This document shows, in pieces, positions 57,690 through 64,000 of a stretch of 64,000 nt of DNA (within the stretch, counting starts at the first letter, position 1; the number at the start of each line of letters is the position of its first letter). The position numbers were made by a program, and so were the translations under genes. The stretch is taken from assembly GCA_029054245.1 (NCBI GenBank), contig JAIDFQ010000042.1, positions 248,001-312,000 of the forward strand, read 5' to 3'. This stretch comes from Lachnospiraceae bacterium. GTDB lineage: Bacteria > Bacillota > Clostridia > Lachnospirales > Lachnospiraceae. The notes under the pieces were generated by a model. The model was given only the letters and a program-made list of their open reading frames with translations. It was not told the origin of the DNA and ran no database searches.

Positions 57690-57990
57690 TTTATACCAGA
57701 AAAGCAATGATGAAGACAGTAGCTGTTTTTCAAACATCACAGCGAGCCGGAGCAGGTGGAAGCCGGTATTAGTAGGGAAACAGGGAAGATCACTTCTAAG
57801 CTGCGGGCTGAAAATAAAACCGGGCATGTGGGAGAATCCTATGCAGGGAATTTTATATGAGTAAGCTTATGCCGGATTCCTCCGTTAAGGGAAAACATAT
57901 TAAGCCGTAGCATAATCGGTGCGTATGGGTAATCAGGTGGTACAACGCGGTATGAGCAGCCTCGTCCTTTTTACGGACGGGGCTTTTTTG
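57690..57990 (+). promoter_or_regulatory. Isoleucine T-box leader of ileS
   Basis: A T-box riboswitch occupies the 57652-58022 gap. The T-box core AGGTGGTACAACGCGG (57935-57950) contains TGGT (57938-57941), complementary to the tRNA acceptor end with discriminator A. Stem I elements (CAGCGAGCCGGAGC, GGTGGAAGCCGG) precede a specifier candidate ATC (57789-57791, in GAAGATCACTTC), an Ile codon. The terminator pairs GCCTCGTCC (57959-57967) with GGACGGGGC (57975-57983) and is followed by six T. Uncharged tRNA-Ile should promote readthrough into ileS. Confidence 0.93.
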
Positions 57991-58022
57991 AACCAAATTT
58001 CAATCAGGAAAGGAAGGAAAGT

Positions 58023-61000
58023 ATGTATCAGAAAGTATCTACAGATTTAAATTTCGTGGATCGTGAAAAGGAAATTGAAAAATTCTGGCGTGAAAACGAC
58101 ATTTTCAAAAAAAGTATGGAGAACAGGAAAGAGGGTCCCACCTATACGTTTTATGACGGACCTCCCACTGCAAACGGAAAGCCCCATATCGGTCATGTGC
58201 TGACCCGTGTCATCAAAGATATGATTCCCAGATACCGCACTATGAAGGGCTATATGGTGCCCCGCAAGGCGGGATGGGATACCCATGGACTTCCGGTAGA
58301 GCTGGAAGTGGAGACCTTGCTTGGCTTGGACGGCAAGGAACAGATCGAGGAATATGGTCTGTCGCCTTTTATCGATAAATGTAAGGAAAGTGTCTGGAAA
58401 TACAAAGGTATGTGGGAAGATTTTTCCGCTACCGTTGGTTTCTGGGCGGATATGGATGATCCTTATGTGACATACCATGATGATTTCATTGAGTCTGAGT
58501 GGTGGGCGCTTAAGCAGATCTGGGACAAGGGATTGCTGTATAAGGGATTTAAGATCGTGCCTTATTGTCCGAGATGCGGCACCCCTCTTTCTTCCCACGA
58601 GGTTGCACAGGGGTACAAGGCGGTGAAGGAGCGTTCCGCCGTCGTGCGTTTTAAAGTGATTGGGGAGGATGCTTATTTCCTGGCATGGACCACCACCCCA
58701 TGGACCCTGCCTTCTAACGTGGCGCTCTGCGTGAACCCGGAAGAGACCTATGTAAAGGTAAAAGCAGCGGATGGCTATGTTTATTACATGGCGCAGGCGC
58801 TTCTTGGCAATGTGCTGGGAAAGCTGGCTTCTGAGGGTGAGAGCGCCTATGAAGTGCTGGAGACCTATACAGGAAAGGAGCTGGAATACAAGGAATATGA
58901 GCCTTTGTTCGCCTGTGCGGGAGAATCTGCAGCAAAGCAGCATAAGAAAGGACATTATGTAACATGTGACAACTATGTCACAATGACAGACGGTACCGGC
59001 ATCGTTCATATTGCGCCTGCTTTTGGTGAAGATGATGCCCAGGTGGGGCGGAAGTATGATCTGCCTTTTGTACAATTCGTAGACGGCAAGGGAAATATGA
59101 CGGAAGAAACCCCTTATGCCGGCAAATTTGTGAAGGATGCAGACAAGGATATTTTGGTTGATCTTGATAAAGAAGGGAAGCTTTTTGACGCGCCTAAGTT
59201 TGAGCATGATTATCCCTTCTGCTGGAGATGCGACACGCCGCTGATCTACTATGCAAGAGAATCATGGTTCATTAAGATGACGGCGGTCCGTGACGATCTG
59301 GTGCGCAACAATAAGACGGTAAACTGGATCCCAGAGTCCATTGGAGAGGGACGTTTTGGAAACTGGCTTGAGAACATTCAGGACTGGGGCATTTCCCGCA
59401 ACCGCTACTGGGGTACGCCGTTGAATATCTGGGAGTGTGAGGGCTGCGGACATCAAGAGGCAATCGGTTCCAGGGAAGAACTGGAGAAACTAAGCGGCAA
59501 TCCGGCTGCAAAGACGGTGGAACTGCACAGACCTTATATCGATGAAATCACCTGTGCCTGCCCGAAGTGCGGTAAGACCATGAAGAGAGTGCCGGAGGTA
59601 ATCGATTGTTGGTTCGATTCCGGTGCAATGCCTTTTGCGCAGCACCATTATCCCTTTGAAAATAAAGAATTATTTGAGTCACAGTTCCCCGCACAGTTTA
59701 TTTCAGAGGCAGTAGATCAGACCCGCGGCTGGTTCTATTCCCTGATGGCGGAATCTACGCTTTTATTCAACAAAGCGCCTTACGAAAATGTCATTGTGTT
59801 AGGGCATTTGCAGGATGAAAACGGACAAAAGATGAGTAAATCCAAAGGAAATGCGGTGGATCCCTTTGATGCTCTTGCAACTTACGGGGCAGATGCAATC
59901 CGCTGGTATTTCTACATCAATTCCGCACCATGGCTTCCGAACAGATTCCATGGAAAGGCAGTGATGGAAGGACAGCGCAAATTTTTAGGCACCCTTTGGA
60001 ATACCTATGCTTTCTTTATTCTTTACGCAAACATTGATGATTTTGATGCCACTAAGTTTACCTTGGAATATGATAAGCTTCCGGTCATGGATAAGTGGCT
60101 TTTGTCTAAGCTTAATACGGCAATCAAAGTAGTGGATGAGAATCTGGACAATTACAGGATTCCTGAGGCGGCGAGGGTTTTGGACAACTTTGTTGATCAG
60201 ATGAGCAACTGGTATGTGCGCCGCTGTCGTGAGCGTTTCTGGGCAAAGGGAATGGAACAGGATAAGATCAATGCATATATGACCCTTTACACGGCATTGG
60301 TGGATATCTGTAAGTGCGCAGCGCCTTTGATTCCGTTTATGACAGAAGAAATCTATCTGAATCTGGTAAGGAGCAATGATCAGACAGCGCCCGAGAGTAT
60401 TCACTTGTGTGACTTCCCTTCGGCAGATGATTCCATGATCGATAAGAAGCTGGAAGAGAACATGGAAGAAGTGCTGGATATCGTAGTTATGGGGCGTGCG
60501 GCACGTAATGCGGCAAATATCAAGAACCGCCAGCCCATTGGAACCATGTATGTGAAAGCGCCTCATGCCCTTGAAGAATACTTTAAGAATATCATTGAAG
60601 ATGAGCTGAATGTAAAGGAAGTCGTGTTCAAGGAAGAGGTCAGCGATCTTACAAGCTATAGCTTCAAGCCCCAGTTAAAGACGGTAGGACCAAAGTTCGG
60701 AAAGCAGCTTGGCGGCATCAGGGAATACCTTTCTGCGGTAGACGGAACACAGGCGATGAAGCAGTTGAAAGCGGAAGGCGCACTCCGGTTTGAAGTTGAC
60801 GGCGTGGAGATTTCTCTTGCAGAGGAGGATTTACTGATTGACGTGGCGCAGAAAGCTGGTTTTGTGACGGAAGCGGACAATTATGTAACGGTGGTATTGG
60901 ATACCAATCTTTCACCTGAATTGATTGAGGAAGGCTTTGTATATGAAGTCATCAGCAAGATTCAGACCATGCGTAAGGATGCCGGATTTGAAGTGATGGA

Positions 61001-61178
61001 TCATATCAAGGTGGCAATCAATGGCAATAAAAAAGTGGCAGGAATCGTAGATGCGAACAGAGCGGCTATTTCTGAAAAGGTGCTTGCAGATGAGATTGTG
61101 ACGGATGCGGATCTTGCGGTAAGCAAAGAATGGAATGTGAACGGAGAAAAGGTGGTAATTGGTGTGGAAATCTTGTGA
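58023..61178 (+). CDS. ileS: Isoleucyl-tRNA synthetase
   Basis: A 1051-residue class I synthetase charging tRNA-Ile with isoleucine. The HIGH motif is in PPTANGKPHIGHVL and the KMSKS loop in GQKMSKSKGNAVDP; the editing domain contains TWTTTPWTLPSNVAL-type residues (LAWTTTPWTLPSN). The length and N-terminal sequence (NFVDREKEIEKFW, GYMVPRKAGWDTHGLPVE) resemble the long type 2 IleRS group, which tends to be less mupirocin-sensitive; that subtype call is an inference. It is controlled by the T-box upstream. Confidence 0.97.
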   Translation: MYQKVSTDLNFVDREKEIEKFWRENDIFKKSMENRKEGPTYTFYDGPPTANGKPHIGHVLTRVIKDMIPRYRTMKGYMVPRKAGWDTHGLPVELEVETLLGLDGKEQIEEYGLSPFIDKCKESVWKYKGMWEDFSATVGFWADMDDPYVTYHDDFIESEWWALKQIWDKGLLYKGFKIVPYCPRCGTPLSSHEVAQGYKAVKERSAVVRFKVIGEDAYFLAWTTTPWTLPSNVALCVNPEETYVKVKAADGYVYYMAQALLGNVLGKLASEGESAYEVLETYTGKELEYKEYEPLFACAGESAAKQHKKGHYVTCDNYVTMTDGTGIVHIAPAFGEDDAQVGRKYDLPFVQFVDGKGNMTEETPYAGKFVKDADKDILVDLDKEGKLFDAPKFEHDYPFCWRCDTPLIYYARESWFIKMTAVRDDLVRNNKTVNWIPESIGEGRFGNWLENIQDWGISRNRYWGTPLNIWECEGCGHQEAIGSREELEKLSGNPAAKTVELHRPYIDEITCACPKCGKTMKRVPEVIDCWFDSGAMPFAQHHYPFENKELFESQFPAQFISEAVDQTRGWFYSLMAESTLLFNKAPYENVIVLGHLQDENGQKMSKSKGNAVDPFDALATYGADAIRWYFYINSAPWLPNRFHGKAVMEGQRKFLGTLWNTYAFFILYANIDDFDATKFTLEYDKLPVMDKWLLSKLNTAIKVVDENLDNYRIPEAARVLDNFVDQMSNWYVRRCRERFWAKGMEQDKINAYMTLYTALVDICKCAAPLIPFMTEEIYLNLVRSNDQTAPESIHLCDFPSADDSMIDKKLEENMEEVLDIVVMGRAARNAANIKNRQPIGTMYVKAPHALEEYFKNIIEDELNVKEVVFKEEVSDLTSYSFKPQLKTVGPKFGKQLGGIREYLSAVDGTQAMKQLKAEGALRFEVDGVEISLAEEDLLIDVAQKAGFVTEADNYVTVVLDTNLSPELIEEGFVYEVISKIQTMRKDAGFEVMDHIKVAINGNKKVAGIVDANRAAISEKVLADEIVTDADLAVSKEWNVNGEKVVIGVEIL

Positions 61179-61201
61179 TTTTCCTATGGATGTAGTATAA
61201 T
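61173..61201 (+). promoter_or_regulatory. Sigma-A promoter for glgP
   Basis: TTGTGA at 61173-61178, overlapping the ileS stop, a 17-nt spacer and TATAAT at 61196-61201, ~60 nt before the ATG. Confidence 0.65.
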
Positions 61202-61263
61202 AGTACCAAATGTGTTCATAAAAGATATGTTCATTAAAGTCTGGTAAATATGGAGGAGAAGAT

Positions 61264-63750
61264 ATGATTAGAAAGGCAGTTGCACCCGTGCTGCATACCA
61301 TTGATAAGGAACAGTTTAAAAAAAGTGTAATTTATAATGTAAAAACATTATATAGAAAGACGCTGGAGGAAGCAACCCAGCAGCAGATTTTTCAGGCAGT
61401 TGCTTATGCCGTTAAAGATATGGTAGTGGACAATTGGCTGGATACACAGAAGGAATATGATAAACAGGATCCTAAGACAGTGTATTATTTATCGATGGAA
61501 TTCTTGATGGGACGCGCTCTAGGCAATAATATCATTAACCTGCAGGCATATAAGCCGGTGAAGGAAGCGTTAGAGGAGTTGGGACTTGACCTTAATGTAA
61601 TCGAGGATCAGGAACCGGATGCGGCGCTTGGAAACGGAGGTTTAGGTCGTCTTGCCGCCTGTTTCTTAGATTCCCTGGCGACACTGGGCTATCCGGCATA
61701 CGGATGCGGTATCAGATACCGTTATGGAATGTTCAAGCAGGAAATTAAGGATGGTTATCAGGTAGAGGCGCCGGATAACTGGCTGGTGGACGGTAATCCT
61801 TTTGAACTTAGAAGACCGGAGTATGCCAAGGAGGTTAAGTTCGGGGGCTATGTAAATGTACGCGTAGACGAAAATGGAAGAAACAATTTTATACAGGAGG
61901 GGTACCAGAGCGTGAAAGCGATTCCTTACGATCTCCCTATTGTGGGATATGGAAACGGTATTGTAAACACGCTCCGTATCTGGGACGCGGAAGCTGTGGA
62001 GTGCTTCCAGCTGGATTCCTTCGACAAGGGGGATTACCAGAAGGCGGTAGAGCAGGAGAATCTTGCAAGGAATATCGTGGAGGTTCTTTATCCCAATGAC
62101 AACCACTATGCAGGTAAGGAGCTGCGCTTAAAACAGCAGTATTTCTTCATTTCTGCTTCCGTGCAGGAGGCGGTTGCCAAGTATATGAGAAAGCATGATG
62201 ATGTGAGGAAATTTTATGAGAAGGTCACCTTCCAGTTAAATGATACCCATCCCACGGTAGCAGTGGCAGAGCTTATGAGAATCCTTATGGATGAATATTA
62301 TCTGACTTGGGATGAGGCGTGGATGGTTACGACAAAGACATGTGCTTATACCAATCACACCATTATGGCGGAAGCGCTGGAAAAATGGCCCATTGAACTG
62401 TTTTCAAGACTGCTTCCCAGAATTTATCAGATTATTGAAGAAATCAACAGAAGGTTCATCCTTAAGATACAGGAAATGTATCCGGGCAATCAAGAGAAGA
62501 TACGCAAGATGGCAATTATTTATGATGGTCAGATTAAGATGGCACATCTTGCAATTGCTTCAGGCTATTCGGTTAACGGAGTGGCAAGACTGCATACAGA
62601 AATCTTAAAGAATCAGGAGCTTAAAGACTTCTATGAGATGATGCCTGAGAAATTCAACAATAAGACCAACGGTATTACACAGAGACGTTTTCTGCTCCAC
62701 GGGAATCCACTCCTTGCCAAATGGGTAACTGCACACGTAGGCAGCGACTGGATCACGGATCTTACGAAGATCAGTAAATTGAAGATTTATGCGGATGATG
62801 AAAAGGCGCAGCAGGAATTTATGAATATCAAGTATCAAAATAAGATACGTCTTGCTGAGTATATTATGGAACACAATGGAATTGAAGTTGATCCCCGTTC
62901 CATTTTTGACGTGCAGGTGAAGAGGCTGCATGAGTATAAGCGGCAGCTGCTGAACATTCTTCATGTAATGTATTTGTATAATCAATTGAAGGATAATCCA
63001 GACATGGATTTTTATCCGAGAACATTTATTTTTGGTGCAAAAGCGGCAGCAGGATATTATAATGCAAAGATGACCATTAAGCTGATTACTTCTGTAGCAG
63101 ATGTGATTAATCATGATCCTGCTATTAAGGGTAAGATCAAGGTGGTATTTATCGAAAATTACAGGGTGTCAAACGCAGAGATGATTTTTGCAGCGGCAGA
63201 TGTTTCAGAGCAGATTTCAACGGCGAGCAAGGAAGCATCTGGCACAGGAAACATGAAGTTCATGTTAAACGGAGCGTTGACGATTGGCACAATGGATGGT
63301 GCAAACGTAGAGATTGTGGAAGAGGTAGGGGAAGAAAATGCGTTTATTTTCGGACTATCCTCCGATGAAGTTATTCATTTTGAAAATTACGGCGGATATG
63401 ATCCTACGGAAATCTTCAATAATGATCCTGATGTGAGAAGGGTGCTGATGCAGCTGATCAACGGTACCTTTGCACAAAATGATCCCGATCGGTTCAGGAC
63501 ACTTTATAATTCCCTGCTTAACACCATAAGCACATCGAAGGCGGACACCTATTTTATCCTGAAGGACTTCAGATCTTATGCGGACGCGCAAAAAAAGGTG
63601 GAAGCGGCTTATCGGGACGAGAAGCGTTGGGCAAGAAGCGCGATCTTAAATGTGGCATGCAGCGGTAAGTTTACATCGGATAGAACCATTCAGGAATACG
63701 TGGATGATATCTGGCATTTGGATAAGGTGCTGCTTCCTAAGAAAAAATAA
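61264..63750 (+). CDS. glgP: Glycogen/alpha-glucan phosphorylase
   Basis: An 828-residue GT35 phosphorylase releasing glucose-1-phosphate from alpha-1,4-glucans. Landmarks are YLSMEFLMGRAL, ALGNGGLGRLAACFLDSLAT, the region FQLNDTHPTVAVAELMRIL, VQVKRLHEYKRQLLN, and the PLP site SKEASGTGNMKFMLNG with the Schiff-base Lys. Length and motif order are standard. The ribosome site ATGGAGGAGAAGAT is good. It indicates that the organism degrades storage or dietary glucan. Other glg genes are not in the window. Confidence 0.97.
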   Translation: MIRKAVAPVLHTIDKEQFKKSVIYNVKTLYRKTLEEATQQQIFQAVAYAVKDMVVDNWLDTQKEYDKQDPKTVYYLSMEFLMGRALGNNIINLQAYKPVKEALEELGLDLNVIEDQEPDAALGNGGLGRLAACFLDSLATLGYPAYGCGIRYRYGMFKQEIKDGYQVEAPDNWLVDGNPFELRRPEYAKEVKFGGYVNVRVDENGRNNFIQEGYQSVKAIPYDLPIVGYGNGIVNTLRIWDAEAVECFQLDSFDKGDYQKAVEQENLARNIVEVLYPNDNHYAGKELRLKQQYFFISASVQEAVAKYMRKHDDVRKFYEKVTFQLNDTHPTVAVAELMRILMDEYYLTWDEAWMVTTKTCAYTNHTIMAEALEKWPIELFSRLLPRIYQIIEEINRRFILKIQEMYPGNQEKIRKMAIIYDGQIKMAHLAIASGYSVNGVARLHTEILKNQELKDFYEMMPEKFNNKTNGITQRRFLLHGNPLLAKWVTAHVGSDWITDLTKISKLKIYADDEKAQQEFMNIKYQNKIRLAEYIMEHNGIEVDPRSIFDVQVKRLHEYKRQLLNILHVMYLYNQLKDNPDMDFYPRTFIFGAKAAAGYYNAKMTIKLITSVADVINHDPAIKGKIKVVFIENYRVSNAEMIFAAADVSEQISTASKEASGTGNMKFMLNGALTIGTMDGANVEIVEEVGEENAFIFGLSSDEVIHFENYGGYDPTEIFNNDPDVRRVLMQLINGTFAQNDPDRFRTLYNSLLNTISTSKADTYFILKDFRSYADAQKKVEAAYRDEKRWARSAILNVACSGKFTSDRTIQEYVDDIWHLDKVLLPKKK

Positions 63751-63774
63751 TCGAAACAGACAGTAAGAATAAAT

Positions 63775-63800
63775 TGTGCGGCAGGAAACTGCCGCACATA
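63775..63800 (+). terminator. Hairpin after glgP
   Basis: TGTGCGGCAG (63775-63784) and CTGCCGCACA (63789-63798) pair perfectly around a GAAA tetraloop. The T-tract after it is weak (TATTGT), so termination may be partial. Confidence 0.7.
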
Positions 63801-63833
63801 TTGTATGCGAGGGGAAGGGAGCGGAGGTAACGT

Positions 63834-64000
63834 ATGTCAGAGCAGTTTTCAAGAACAGAGATGCTTTTCGGAAGAGAAGCAATGGATAAATTAGAAAATG
63901 CCAGGGTGGCGGTATTCGGCATCGGCGGCGTAGGAGGTCATGCGCTGGAAGCCTTGGTGAGAAGCGGTGTGGGAACCATTGACATTATTGATAATGATAA
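63834..64000 (+). CDS. tcdA: tRNA threonylcarbamoyladenosine dehydratase (TcdA/CsdL), partial
   Basis: The first 55 codons of a ThiF/E1-like enzyme that cyclises t6A in tRNA; the gene runs off the window end. The sequence begins SEQFSRTEMLFGREAMDKL and continues into the Rossmann motif VAVFGIGGVGGHALEALVRSG, then IDIIDND, typical of TcdA. GGAGGTAACGT precedes the ATG. With only the N-terminus visible, other ThiF-family proteins remain possible. Confidence 0.85.
   Translation, partial: MSEQFSRTEMLFGREAMDKLENARVAVFGIGGVGGHALEALVRSGVGTIDIIDND

Noticed and set aside
58047-59207. 386-codon open frame on the minus strand within ileS
   Set aside because: The plus strand encodes an intact IleRS there, with HIGH and editing motifs; the minus translation is His/Arg/Leu-rich noise.

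Overview
The window looks like chromosomal DNA of an anaerobic, spore-forming gut-type Firmicute, most likely Lachnospiraceae (Clostridium cluster XIVa). The reasons are an intact spoVT, an hrcA-grpE-dnaK-dnaJ heat-shock cluster with a CIRCE operator, a T-box leader on ileS, strong AGGAGG ribosome binding sites, near-consensus sigma-A promoters, a DUF6465 protein, and families typical of that group. This placement is inference from gene content; no rRNA or tRNA gene was seen. There is no CRISPR array, transposase, integrase or prophage gene.

Layout. 1-10.4 kb: a lipoprotein, a glycerol catabolic operon (GlpA-like dehydrogenase, a FAD oxidoreductase fused to DUF1667, glycerol kinase), a very large cyclic-nucleotide-binding-fold protein, a Nudix hydrolase overlapping an aminotransferase, and uppP. 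10.5-16.3 kb: a histone-H1-like DUF6465 protein, then hrcA-grpE-dnaK and dnaJ, with dnaJ behind its own promoter. 16.4-21.6 kb: a small TPR-like membrane protein divergent from a 35-residue membrane peptide, a VanW-type cell-wall protein, an orphan HypE-like protein, and an Lrp regulator coupled to an aminotransferase. 21.7-27.7 kb (minus strand): SIMPL lipoprotein, trmL, a two-component system and mutS2. 27.9-32.8 kb: DUF6056 membrane protein, COG1313 radical SAM protein, spoVT, a C39-like peptidase (minus) and cysK. 33-39.9 kb: a complete family-5 peptide ABC importer with an M20 amidohydrolase.

40-51.6 kb is the most distinctive region. It holds ribokinase, a BMP/PnrA-type nucleoside-like ABC importer (lipoprotein, double ATPase, two permeases), two tandem divergent ADP-ribosylglycohydrolase-family proteins, a YitT/YczE-type membrane protein, and a LacI regulator fused to a second PfkB/ribokinase domain. 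My reading is a ribosyl-compound scavenging system: import, N-ribosyl hydrolysis, ribose phosphorylation, and control by a regulator carrying a kinase-fold domain. Nicotinate phosphoribosyltransferase lies convergently just beyond a perfect 92-bp inverted repeat, which raises a possible but unproven link to NAD salvage.

53.4-64 kb: an Eis-like acetyltransferase, an unknown lipoprotein, an HTH regulator coupled to a HipA-like kinase behind a palindromic operator, T-box-controlled ileS, glycogen phosphorylase, and the start of tcdA, cut by the window end. Short palindromic repeats built on GTAACAGTTCA recur in at least four intergenic regions.
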